Positions 8,352-16,581 of a stretch of DNA of 24,431 nucleotides are shown in pieces. A program made the position numbers and the translations under genes. Numbering within the stretch: the stretch's first letter is position 1; each line of letters opens with the position of its first letter. Under the pieces are notes generated by a model. The model did no database searches. It was not told the origin of the DNA and saw only the letters and a list, made by a program, of their open reading frames with translations. Origin of the DNA: CAZAKO01 sp964546145 (GTDB lineage Bacteria > Fidelibacterota > UBA2242); NCBI GenBank assembly GCA_964546145.1, contig CAZJIU010000030.1, positions 1 to 24,431 of the forward strand, written 5' to 3'.

Positions 8352-9164
8352 TCATAATTCTAAGGTAATACCATTTACTATTTCTAGATCGTAGTCTTTA
8401 ATTCCAGGAGGTGGTTCACTGTCAAAACGGTATTGTAGATCGCAGCTAAAACTAATCTTCTTCGAAATCGAAATCTCCATTATTCCACTCACCAGTACTC
8501 GATAATCATTCCAGTGATTTATATCAGGCTGGTAATAACCTGTTAGTGTTAAGCCCCGGTTCTGCTTAGTCGCTATCTTTACAGAAAGGTAATTAGTCGA
8601 GCGAATGACCGGTTTATTATTACCTGGAATTGATAAAACCTCCCTTTCCCACATAAATCCTAAGCCGCTGAAAGCCGAATAAGTTGTATTATTCTCACCG
8701 ACAGAACATAAAGTCATTAAGTTCAATCGGATTCCAGTCCCGATCAAATCACGGGATTTCAGCAGAATAAAATCGTCATAGCCTTTTTGCAGAAAAATTT
8801 CACCAAAGACTAAATTTGAAAAAGTTCGCACACCTCTTAAATGGACGAAACCTTTGTTAATAAACAATTTCCCGGATTTATTGGCTTTATTCAGGTTAAC
8901 CACACCAAACATCGAATTGCGACCTTTTTGATAATCAGAGCGGAAGGTTGATTTAAAAGAACTAAATTCTGAATTACCTGAATTTACTCCATAATAGACC
9001 GAAATTGTGGTACAAAAACCATCTTTTAAACCGGATTTACGCAGTGACTCGGTATTCACCTGCGAATAACTCCGGTTTAATAATAAGGTCAAGATACCAA
9101 TTGCGACTAATAGAGATTTTCTGTTTATAAAAATTTTACAATAATAGCAAATTGTCAAAGCCAT
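8352..9164 (-). CDS. Secreted DUF481-like outer-membrane beta-barrel protein
   Basis: The product has 270 aa with a signal-peptide-like N-terminus (KSLLVAIGILTLLLNRSYSQ, ending about residue 35). Alternating hydrophobic and polar strands follow, with many Tyr, Phe and Gly residues. The closing pattern is ISFSCDLQYRFDSEPPPGIKD, then DLEIVNGITLEL, as in DUF481 (YdiY-like) outer-membrane proteins. The function is unknown. The ATG lies inside the end of corA (10-nt overlap) with no clear ribosome site, so the start may be re-initiated or may lie further downstream. It is the last gene of the ion-transport series. DUF481 is an inference from pattern, not from a search. Confidence 0.65.
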   Translation of the reverse strand: MALTICYYCKIFINRKSLLVAIGILTLLLNRSYSQVNTESLRKSGLKDGFCTTISVYYGVNSGNSEFSSFKSTFRSDYQKGRNSMFGVVNLNKANKSGKLFINKGFVHLRGVRTFSNLVFGEIFLQKGYDDFILLKSRDLIGTGIRLNLMTLCSVGENNTTYSAFSGLGFMWEREVLSIPGNNKPVIRSTNYLSVKIATKQNRGLTLTGYYQPDINHWNDYRVLVSGIMEISISKKISFSCDLQYRFDSEPPPGIKDYDLEIVNGITLEL

Positions 9165-10216
9165 TTTTTACGCCCAAAATAAATTAGCATCGCAATCCCT
9201 ACAGCTAACATTAAAACCAATACCGCAGGATAGCCATATCTCCAGCTCAATTCCGGCATAACTCGAAAATTCATCCCGTAAACCCCGGCGATAAAAGTCA
9301 GGGGAATAAAAATTGTGGCAATAATCGTTAGGACCTTCATGACCTCATTCATTCTATTGCTGACTGTTGACAGATAGACATCCAACATTCCCGTGACGAT
9401 ATCCCGCAGATTTTCGACAGTATCAATGATTTGAATCGTATGGTCATAAATATCCTGGAAAAATACTTTTGTCGAATCCTTTATCAATTCGGACTCAGAA
9501 CGTTCTAAACCGGCTAATGATTCCCGCAGCGGCCAAACCGACTTGCGCAAAAAGATCAATTGGTGTCGCATATCATGGATTCTTTTCAGAATCGAAGATG
9601 AAGGATTTTCCAACAAATCAGACTCCATCAGTTCGGTCTCATCGGCAATCCACTCCATTACAGTAAAATAATAATCAACAATTGCGTCTATTAATACGTA
9701 GCTTAGATAATCACTTAATTCTTTGCGCACCCGTCCTTTATTTTTTTGAATTCGTTCCCGAATAATATCAAATACATCTCCTTCATGTTCCTGAAAGGTG
9801 ATTAGATAGTTGGATCCCAAAATCATGCTCACCTGCTCGGCTTGAATTTCACCCTGCTGCTCGTCGTAAGTGAGCATTTTGAGCACAATGTAAAAATATT
9901 TCTCATAATCCTGAAATTTGGGTCGTTGGTCAGGATTGACAATGTCTTCCAGAACCAATGGATGGATATTGAAAATTCGACCAACTTCTTCGATTATTGC
10001 CAAATCATTCAAACCATTAATATTAATCCAGCTGACGGTTTTTTCGTTGAGACAGGTCTCCAATTCTTTAACATCCTGAATAGTCTTCTTGGTATATCCT
10101 TCAGAGTTATAGTCTATTAGTTCAATAGTTGTCTTTTGCTCGATACTATCACCCAGATATACCAGCGTGCCGGGCGGCAAACCGGTTTTCTTATTTCTTC
10201 GTCTATAGAGTTTCAT
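9155..10216 (-). CDS. corA: CorA-family magnesium/cobalt transporter
   Basis: CorA proteins form homopentameric inner-membrane channels that let in Mg2+ and also Co2+ or Ni2+. The 353 aa show a large N-terminal cytoplasmic domain (including PLVLEDIVNPDQRPKFQDYE, about 86-105), a long stalk helix (about 245-313), TM1 (about 294-313), the hallmark GMN (314-316, in GVYGMNF) and TM2 (about 329-347). A short basic C-terminus, RKKWL, follows. The ATG overlaps the stop of the PAS gene (ATGA), preceded by GGAGGA. The gene is therefore translationally coupled to a K+ transport operon. The family is certain. Confidence 0.95.
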   Translation of the reverse strand: MKLYRRRNKKTGLPPGTLVYLGDSIEQKTTIELIDYNSEGYTKKTIQDVKELETCLNEKTVSWININGLNDLAIIEEVGRIFNIHPLVLEDIVNPDQRPKFQDYEKYFYIVLKMLTYDEQQGEIQAEQVSMILGSNYLITFQEHEGDVFDIIRERIQKNKGRVRKELSDYLSYVLIDAIVDYYFTVMEWIADETELMESDLLENPSSSILKRIHDMRHQLIFLRKSVWPLRESLAGLERSESELIKDSTKVFFQDIYDHTIQIIDTVENLRDIVTGMLDVYLSTVSNRMNEVMKVLTIIATIFIPLTFIAGVYGMNFRVMPELSWRYGYPAVLVLMLAVGIAMLIYFGRKKWL

Positions 10217-11070
10217 CGCTCCTCCATTTTCTCACGAAATAAATCGGTTAATCGCTTAAATAGTGACAATTCATGGATTTCTTTCGTGTCTTTTTCCTTC
10301 TCGGATTTAATGCTCTCTATGACTTTCGCTTTTTTATCAATTATTTTTTCAAAATCTTCCGCTGTCTCAAAAACGCAAATACAACCGGAAATATCGTTAC
10401 GATAATTAACTATTGGATAGATAACTACATTAACATCAGTTGGCTGATCCATTATGTCTAAAGTCAATGGACTCTTTAAGGCGATAAATTTTGTCTTTTT
10501 TAATTCGTTAATTGCATTGCTATAGCTGAGATTATCCAGAATATTTTCGGCATACTGACCAATAATATCCTTATCTTCAATCTGCAATTCAGCTAATAAT
10601 TGATCGCTCACCTTACTAATTTGCCCCTGAGCATCAAGAAGCATAAGATTTAGTTTTGATTTTTCGAGCAAAAGATTAATTGCATTAGACAAGCTGCTGA
10701 TTTTCAGCGACTTCATTTCGTTTAATGAATTAAGTTGTGAATTGATTTCGATAATTTTTTCACCCAGTAATCCCAGCTTTTGCAGCTGCTTGCTACTAAA
10801 ATATTTTCCCTGTCGCGAGAGTTCAATGGCTTTATCCAGTTCCTTAAAAATATTGCGACTTTTGAAAATTGTATTAATGAAAACAAATGTCATGATAATG
10901 ATCAGAATCAGGGTAAAGTAAATAAAATTTTCGGCGAAGAATCGAAAACTCGAGATCTCCTCGGAACTAATATTAATCAGGGCAAAATAAGAATAAATTG
11001 CATATCCAATAAATACAATCAGGGTAAATAGATAAATGCTATAAATCCGCAATTTTGAGATTAAATACAT
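10213..11070 (-). CDS. Two-TM membrane protein with a cytoplasmic PAS-like domain
   Basis: I do not recognise a named family. The 285 aa have TM1 (about 8-30), a short extracytoplasmic loop, TM2 (about 48-68) and a helical linker (about 70-130). A PAS-like domain follows (about 135-237), with NLMLLDAQGQISKVSDQLLAEL-type opening strands, GQYAENIL, and ISGCICVFETAEDFE at its end. A charged coiled-coil tail closes it (240-285). No kinase, cyclase or GGDEF output domain is present. It starts in a TAATG overlap with trkA, has AAGGGA upstream, and ends in an ATGA overlap with corA. Its position argues for sensing or modulating K+ or Mg2+ transport (inference). Confidence 0.75.
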   Translation of the reverse strand: MYLISKLRIYSIYLFTLIVFIGYAIYSYFALINISSEEISSFRFFAENFIYFTLILIIIMTFVFINTIFKSRNIFKELDKAIELSRQGKYFSSKQLQKLGLLGEKIIEINSQLNSLNEMKSLKISSLSNAINLLLEKSKLNLMLLDAQGQISKVSDQLLAELQIEDKDIIGQYAENILDNLSYSNAINELKKTKFIALKSPLTLDIMDQPTDVNVVIYPIVNYRNDISGCICVFETAEDFEKIIDKKAKVIESIKSEKEKDTKEIHELSLFKRLTDLFREKMEER

Positions 11071-11762
11071 TATAATTCCCTTAATTTTTCAATGTCTTTT
11101 TCCCTCCCTACAACGACAAGAATATCATCTTTTTTCACTCTAGTCGAAGGAGTTGGAAATTCGACCGTTTCCTCAACAATCGGATTGCCCATTTCATCAA
11201 TTTTCGTATTGATATGTTTGACTGAAATAATATTGACATTAGTCTTTTTTCGCAGGTCCAGTTCGAGAATACTTTTACCTACAAAACTTTTTGAGCATAC
11301 TACCTCAGCCAAAATTTGATTTTGACCAATATAAATTTTATCAATGATATCAGGTGATACAAGTTTACTGGCAATTCGTTTACCTTCTTCGATTTCAATA
11401 TTAATTACTTCGGTCGCGCCAACCTGCTTCAGTACCTGGGCATGGATATCGGATACCGCCCGCGCAATTATATAAGGGACTCCTAAATTTTTCAATACTG
11501 CGGTAGTCAAGATGCTGGCTTCGATGTTCTGCCCGATTCCAATGACAGCAACATCAATATCTTCAATGGGTGCATTTTTAAGCGATAGCTCGTCGGTACT
11601 ATCAATTAAAATTGCCTGGGTCACCATATTTTTGACCCTCTCGATCAATTCAGTCTGATTATCTACGGCGATTACCTTACCACCTTTTTCAGAAATAACC
11701 TGGCATACTTCAAGACCAAAAGTTCCCAACCCAAATACTCCAAATATTTTTTCCTTAGCCAT
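11070..11762 (-). CDS. trkA: KtrA/TrkA-type K+ channel regulator (RCK protein)
   Basis: This peripheral cytoplasmic subunit forms an octameric ring on KtrB/TrkH-type channels and gates them through nucleotide binding. The 230 aa contain one RCK_N Rossmann domain, with GLGTFG (11-16) and the acidic end of strand 2 in IAVDNQ (D34). An RCK_C domain follows (about 140-228). The single-RCK size fits KtrA rather than the duplicated E. coli TrkA. It begins 16 nt after trkH (AAGGGGAAG upstream), and its stop overlaps the next start by one base. The pairing with the upstream channel gene makes the role secure. Confidence 0.93.
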   Translation of the reverse strand: MAKEKIFGVFGLGTFGLEVCQVISEKGGKVIAVDNQTELIERVKNMVTQAILIDSTDELSLKNAPIEDIDVAVIGIGQNIEASILTTAVLKNLGVPYIIARAVSDIHAQVLKQVGATEVINIEIEEGKRIASKLVSPDIIDKIYIGQNQILAEVVCSKSFVGKSILELDLRKKTNVNIISVKHINTKIDEMGNPIVEETVEFPTPSTRVKKDDILVVVGREKDIEKLREL

Positions 11763-11778
11763 TTATTCTTCCCCTTTT

Positions 11779-13524
11779 TTAACCAATTAAAATGTCCCCC
11801 TCGGGATATTTTATCCGAATAATATCCCGCCTTTGTGAAAGTGCAATTACCAGAGTCATTGGTCCAATTCGACCAATAAACATCAAAATAATAATCGTAA
11901 ATTTACTGATATTCGAGAGATCGCCCGTAATACCCGTAGACAGCCCCACAGTCCCAAAAGCAGAGACTACTTCAAACAGAATCTTTTCAAACGGATAAGG
12001 TTCGATTAAACCCAGAATGAGTGTACCGCAAAAGATTGCTGCCAGGGCAAGGATAATAATTAGAAACGCCTTATTAATCAAACTCTTCGACAAGAAATTA
12101 TTCATCAGCGTAGTTTCTTTGCGATTTTTCAGGGTTGACCTAAGATAGGCAAAAATAACCGACACGGTATTGACCTTAACTCCACCTGCGGTCGAACCCG
12201 AAGAACCGCCGATAAACATAAACAGAATCATGATCAATAAAGTTGGCAGGCGAAATTTTGATATGTCAATCGTATTGAAACCGGCTGTTCGGAGTGTCAC
12301 GGATTGAAAGAAAGCCGCAAGATACTGAGTCTTGAGATCATACTGAATAAGATTATGCCGATGTTCAATTCCGTAAATGAGTAGCATTCCGGTGATAATT
12401 AAAATGCCAGTTGTAATGACCACTACTTTGGTGTTGAGGGTCAATTTCGACTTACGGATTCTGCGACTAAAGATATTGGTCTCTAAATTTGTCTTAAAAT
12501 TTTCAATCAGGTTGAAAATAACCGAAAAACTAATTCCGCCGAGAATTATCAGACCAGTAATTACAAAATTCAGTGAAATGTTGGATTTAAAATACGCCAA
12601 ATTATCGGTAAACAAAGCAAAACCCGCATTACAGAAAGCCGAAATAGCATGAAATATAGAAAAAAAGGCAGCGGTATAATTATCGCCAAAAAGATCGTTG
12701 AAATCTCCAAAAAGGATCATCGCACCAACCAACTCGATCCCAAAAGTGAATAGAATAATCTTAGTTATCGTAGACGAAATCTTTTGGATATCCTGCTCGT
12801 TGAGTAAAAAAGAGAGTGCGATTTTGTCTTCGAGTGAAATTCGTCTCCCGATAACAAAAGCACCAAAATAAGACAAAATCATAATACCCAATCCCCCAAT
12901 CTGAATCAGGATCATGATAATGATCTTGCCAAAAAGTGAAAACTTCGTTGCTGTGTCCACGACGATTAAGCCGGTTACACAGACAGCCGAGGTTGCCGTA
13001 AAGAGGGAATTGGTGAAACCCAGATGAGATTTATCAGCCGTGGAAATAGAGAGCATCAGGAAGATCGTTCCGATTAAAATAATGATAATAAAACTAATTG
13101 CAATAGTCTGGGCTGGATGGCGGGAAACTGATTTAATATAGGCATTTAAGCGCTTCATGCGACTAAGAATTTTCAGCATCGAAAAAATATTCCGGATCAG
13201 AATTATATTTGTTGATAGGCGATGAATATCGGCGGCGCCAGAAATATATCGCTGATAGCGAGTATATATGAATAAAACCAAAATAACTAAAAGTAAAAGG
13301 TGGTCGAAGAGGGTATTTTTTATATATAAAAATTTCTTCTCGACGCGGATGATCCGGATTGTAGCTTCAGTTACAAAAAGGATGATAATAAAATAGTCAA
13401 GAACTCCAACAATTAAATTGACGATCTTTGTCTGAGGAATTCCGTACTCAAGAAATAAGGATAGAATGCTTAAAAATAAGACAATGACGATAATTTGATC
13501 AATTAAATTTCGTCTGGTATTCAA
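11779..13524 (-). CDS. trkH: KtrB/TrkH-family K+ channel with an N-terminal voltage-sensor-like extension
   Basis: This inner-membrane K+ uptake channel is gated by the RCK protein encoded next. The core (about 140-581) has four filter segments: CVTGL (182-186), CNAGF (298-302), TAGFN (413-417) and TVGLS (525-529). It also has the gating loop GGSSGSTAGG (439-448). At 581 aa it is about 130 longer than standard KtrB. The extra N-terminus has four hydrophobic segments resembling S1-S4: S2-like FVTEATIRI with E53, S3-like TLFDHLLLL with D74, and S4-like 105-125 with R111, K118, R122, K124 and R125. The start is TTG, with AGGA 7 nt upstream; no in-frame ATG lies nearby. Confidence 0.92.
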   Translation of the reverse strand: MNTRRNLIDQIIVIVLFLSILSLFLEYGIPQTKIVNLIVGVLDYFIIILFVTEATIRIIRVEKKFLYIKNTLFDHLLLLVILVLFIYTRYQRYISGAADIHRLSTNIILIRNIFSMLKILSRMKRLNAYIKSVSRHPAQTIAISFIIIILIGTIFLMLSISTADKSHLGFTNSLFTATSAVCVTGLIVVDTATKFSLFGKIIIMILIQIGGLGIMILSYFGAFVIGRRISLEDKIALSFLLNEQDIQKISSTITKIILFTFGIELVGAMILFGDFNDLFGDNYTAAFFSIFHAISAFCNAGFALFTDNLAYFKSNISLNFVITGLIILGGISFSVIFNLIENFKTNLETNIFSRRIRKSKLTLNTKVVVITTGILIITGMLLIYGIEHRHNLIQYDLKTQYLAAFFQSVTLRTAGFNTIDISKFRLPTLLIMILFMFIGGSSGSTAGGVKVNTVSVIFAYLRSTLKNRKETTLMNNFLSKSLINKAFLIIILALAAIFCGTLILGLIEPYPFEKILFEVVSAFGTVGLSTGITGDLSNISKFTIIILMFIGRIGPMTLVIALSQRRDIIRIKYPEGDILIG

Positions 13525-13633
13525 ATTAAAATCCTGACTACCTTCGCTGCTGAGACCATATACAAAATATCGCTTATTTTCTGTGTATAATACTTACTTA
13601 TTGGATATTCGTGGTATAGGCAAACGAGCTCAA

Positions 13634-14716
13634 TTATTTCAATTTATAATTCTTTAATCCCCAGGTTACTTCGGCAATCGTTACTTTGATAATACCGGTA
13701 ACCGGAACAGCAAAAAGCATCCCGACCGCACCAGCGATATTGCCCCCAATGATCACCACAATTACAACAGTCAGAGGGTGCATATTGACACTTTTGGAGA
13801 CGACCATTGGGGATACCAGCGAGTTATCTATTACCTGCACCAGGACAAAAGTAATAATAATCCAAATTAGAATCATTCCTACGTTAGGTGGATTACTAAT
13901 AATCACTATAAATAAAGCAGGTACTGCTCCCACAACCGGACCGAGATAGGGTATTAAATTGGCAACTCCGGCTAACATCCCAATAAAAACAAAATAAGGT
14001 ACCGGATTATGAAATACCAAATTGATGATAAAAAGACCGATGACTGACAGAATACCTACAATCAAAGCATCCATTGCCTGTCCCTGGATATACTTACTAA
14101 CTTGGTTACCCACTTTTTGAATGATGTTTAATGATAATTCAAAATATTTGTTCGGAATTTTCACGATTATTGCTCTTTTAAAACGACGAATGTCTTTAAC
14201 TAAAAAGAAAGTCACAAAAGGTATGATGGCAACCGATGCCAGAAATGATCCTACACTTTTAAAAAAATTCGTCATATTATTGAGCAGCTTTAACCCAATT
14301 TCATTGATTTTTGTAATAACGTTGCGGGCTAAAGCAGGATTATTGAATTTGGCCGCAAAAAAGGCTTCAACCTTTTTCGCCAGATCATCGATAAAATCCG
14401 ATTGGAGTTTTGAACTTAACGACTCGGCAGCCCGGATAATTGCGGGAATTACCAAACTAAATAGAAATACAATAGCCCCAATAATTATTAACATCGTGAT
14501 CAAAATTGCCAATCCCCGATTTATTCCCCGACTTTCCATGAAATCTACTATCGGAGTTAATAACACCGCCAGCAGCATGGAAATTACGAACATAATAATC
14601 ACACTCCGCACGAAGGGAAAAACTACAATTATGGCAACTATTCCAAGAATGATTAAAAATATGCGCCAGAATAAACGCAAAATATGAGAGTAAAGTTGAT
14701 ATGAATAATTATCCAT
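13634..14716 (-). CDS. AI-2E family (PF01594) transporter
   Basis: This is a polytopic inner-membrane protein of 360 aa. Hydrophobic segments lie at about 20-36, 38-58, 69-92, 158-172, 215-235, 240-275, 281-297 and 315-342. The family signature NLIPYLGPVVGAVPA is at 253-267, and HPLTVVIVVIIGG...VGMLFAVPV is near the C-terminus. The family contains exporters of varied solutes and Na+/H+ antiporters; few have proven autoinducer export, so the substrate is open. It follows the cyclic-nucleotide-binding gene by 12 nt (likely one transcript) and precedes trkH by a 109-nt spacer that could hold a separate promoter. Confidence 0.9.
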   Translation of the reverse strand: MDNYSYQLYSHILRLFWRIFLIILGIVAIIVVFPFVRSVIIMFVISMLLAVLLTPIVDFMESRGINRGLAILITMLIIIGAIVFLFSLVIPAIIRAAESLSSKLQSDFIDDLAKKVEAFFAAKFNNPALARNVITKINEIGLKLLNNMTNFFKSVGSFLASVAIIPFVTFFLVKDIRRFKRAIIVKIPNKYFELSLNIIQKVGNQVSKYIQGQAMDALIVGILSVIGLFIINLVFHNPVPYFVFIGMLAGVANLIPYLGPVVGAVPALFIVIISNPPNVGMILIWIIITFVLVQVIDNSLVSPMVVSKSVNMHPLTVVIVVIIGGNIAGAVGMLFAVPVTGIIKVTIAEVTWGLKNYKLK

Positions 14717-14728
14717 ATTTGGAAATCC

Positions 14729-15232
14729 TTATTTCTTTTGCAGCTCAGTTAATTGAAGATTAGTGCGTCTCAAACGCTCACCAATAGTTCGAGCCAATCC
14801 GAACAGGATTTTAATTCCTGACTTCGGCTTGCGATATAGCAGATCCAGAAAATCCGGGCGAAAAAAGCCTAAGATATCAGAATCTTCGTCGGCAATTGCC
14901 GAAGCCGAACGAGGAGCCTCATCCAGCAGCGCCAGATCTCCAAAAAAGGCACCCTCTTTCAACATAGCTAAAGTTGTCATTTCTCCACCAACGTTTTCTT
15001 CGGCAATATTGACTGAACCCTTAATAATGATATACATTCCCAAACCGGGATCACCCATCCTGAAAATCGGTTCGCCCTTTTTATATTCCCGCCGATGAAT
15101 AATTTTCTCTAACTCTTCCATTTCCTTATCATTAAGATCAGAGAAGATTGGAACATTCTTCATGACCTTAAAAATATCATCCCGATCTTTTCTCTTTCTG
15201 ATTTCAATCACTTCCCAGATTGGATTACTCAT
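14729..15232 (-). CDS. Cyclic-nucleotide-binding domain protein without DNA-binding domain
   Basis: The 167 aa form one CRP/PKA-type cNMP-binding beta-roll (about 25-145) flanked by helices. GEPIFRMGDPG (53-63) opens the barrel. The phosphate-binding cassette is FGDLALLDEAPRSAS (97-111), with R108 as the phosphate-contacting arginine. The usual Glu after Gly is Asp99 and the usual Thr after Arg is Ser109. No helix-turn-helix follows, only a C-terminal amphipathic helix, so it is not a CRP-like transcription factor. It probably acts through a protein partner. It heads the minus-strand transport series, 12 nt before the AI-2E gene. Whether it binds cAMP, cGMP or another ligand cannot be told. 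Confidence 0.88.
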   Translation of the reverse strand: MSNPIWEVIEIRKRKDRDDIFKVMKNVPIFSDLNDKEMEELEKIIHRREYKKGEPIFRMGDPGLGMYIIIKGSVNIAEENVGGEMTTLAMLKEGAFFGDLALLDEAPRSASAIADEDSDILGFFRPDFLDLLYRKPKSGIKILFGLARTIGERLRRTNLQLTELQKK

Positions 15233-15369
15233 AATTTTCTCTCACCATTTTTAATTTTTCTAACTGATAAATTAATATACATTTTTTTTTCTTGAAATGA
15301 ATAAAATTATCTTTCCAAATATTTATAACCTTGAATTTGCAACGCGCTTTGATTATTTTGAACAGTGAG

Positions 15370-16581
15370 ATGAAATTGAGCCATTTTCAGTATTATTTTC
15401 CCCTATTGTTAATCTGCCTGATGATTACCATTAGTCTCCGGTCACAGGAAGACATTGATAAAAAAATCGATTACAAATCCGAAGAACTTCAAAAAATTCG
15501 CGATGAAATTAAAGCCTACAAATCTGACTTAAGGCAAGTCCAATCCAGAGAAAAGTCACTACTCTCTAAATTAGAGCAAACCGAAAAAGAGATGAGTCTG
15601 ACGGCAAAATTGGTTCAACAGCTCAATCGTGAACAGCAATTGAAAACCTATCAGATTGAACAAACCAAACAAGCCATTGGCAGACTTTCCCAGAACCTGG
15701 ACAAATTAAAATCCGATTTTGCCAAACGTCTGGTCTATCTCTATAAACAAGGCAAGTATAGCGATTGGGAACTAATTCTAACTTCCCAATCAATTAATCA
15801 GGCTTTTTACCGTTATAAATATTTGCGAATACTTTCCGATATTGATAAAAAAACTGCCGATAACATTCATTTCAACATTGTATCTATAAACAATAAAAAA
15901 AACCAGCTTACCGAAGAGCTTGCCGATCAGAATAAAATTATTGCTGAGAAAAAGAGATATCAGCAGAATTTGACGGTTCAGAAGCGCCAAAGAGATTCGC
16001 AATTACGTCTGGCGAAGAAAGATAAAAACAACCTGATTGCGCAAATCAGAGAAAAAGAAAAAGCTGCCAAGCAACTTTCGGACTTAATTGCTAATTTGGA
16101 AAAAGAACGGGAAACTCGCCGACAGGAACTCGAGCGCCAACGTCAACTGGCAGGCATTCGCGAGGCTAATCCTTTTCTGGATAATCAAGGCAAACTGGAA
16201 TGGCCTGTCTATGGTCAGATTGTCGGGAAATTCGGCTTACATAAACATCCAACGCTCAACACCCTGACCGAGAACTCCGGAATTGACATTGAAGTCAGAA
16301 AGGGAACCCCGGTGCGCTCGGTGCTCGACGGAGTAGTTACTACCATTACCTATATTCGTGGTTTTGGTAATACGATTATTATTGACCACGGCTCCGGATT
16401 TTACACGGTCTATTCTCACGTTGAAAACGTAAACGTCTATGAAAAAGAGTACGTAACTAAAAAAACGGTGATCGCCGAAGTTGGGGATTCGGGCTCGCTG
16501 AGTGGTGCCCTGCTGCACTTCGAGATCTGGAGCAACCGGACAAAATTAAATCCTGAAGAATGGCTGGCTAAACGATCATGA
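15370..16581 (+). CDS. envC: EnvC-like murein hydrolase activator (coiled coil plus LytM/M23)
   Basis: This periplasmic factor is expected to activate cell-wall amidases at division. From ATG 15370 the 403 aa show a signal peptide (1-26, PLLLICLMITISLRSQ), a long Lys/Glu/Gln-rich coiled coil (about 27-255), then a LytM/M23 domain (about 275-400). In that domain the first zinc histidine is replaced by Asn (ENSGIDIE), while the Asp in GIDIE and the His residues in YSHV and LHFEIW remain. This points to an inactive activator, as in EnvC or NlpD. In-frame TTG codons upstream (15331) would bury the signal peptide. The stop overlaps the holB ATG by 4 nt (ATGA). Confidence 0.87.
   Translation: MKLSHFQYYFPLLLICLMITISLRSQEDIDKKIDYKSEELQKIRDEIKAYKSDLRQVQSREKSLLSKLEQTEKEMSLTAKLVQQLNREQQLKTYQIEQTKQAIGRLSQNLDKLKSDFAKRLVYLYKQGKYSDWELILTSQSINQAFYRYKYLRILSDIDKKTADNIHFNIVSINNKKNQLTEELADQNKIIAEKKRYQQNLTVQKRQRDSQLRLAKKDKNNLIAQIREKEKAAKQLSDLIANLEKERETRRQELERQRQLAGIREANPFLDNQGKLEWPVYGQIVGKFGLHKHPTLNTLTENSGIDIEVRKGTPVRSVLDGVVTTITYIRGFGNTIIIDHGSGFYTVYSHVENVNVYEKEYVTKKTVIAEVGDSGSLSGALLHFEIWSNRTKLNPEEWLAKRS

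Noticed and set aside
15331..15369. TTG-initiated N-terminal extension of the EnvC-like protein
   Set aside because: It would place 13 residues before a clean signal peptide that begins at ATG 15370.
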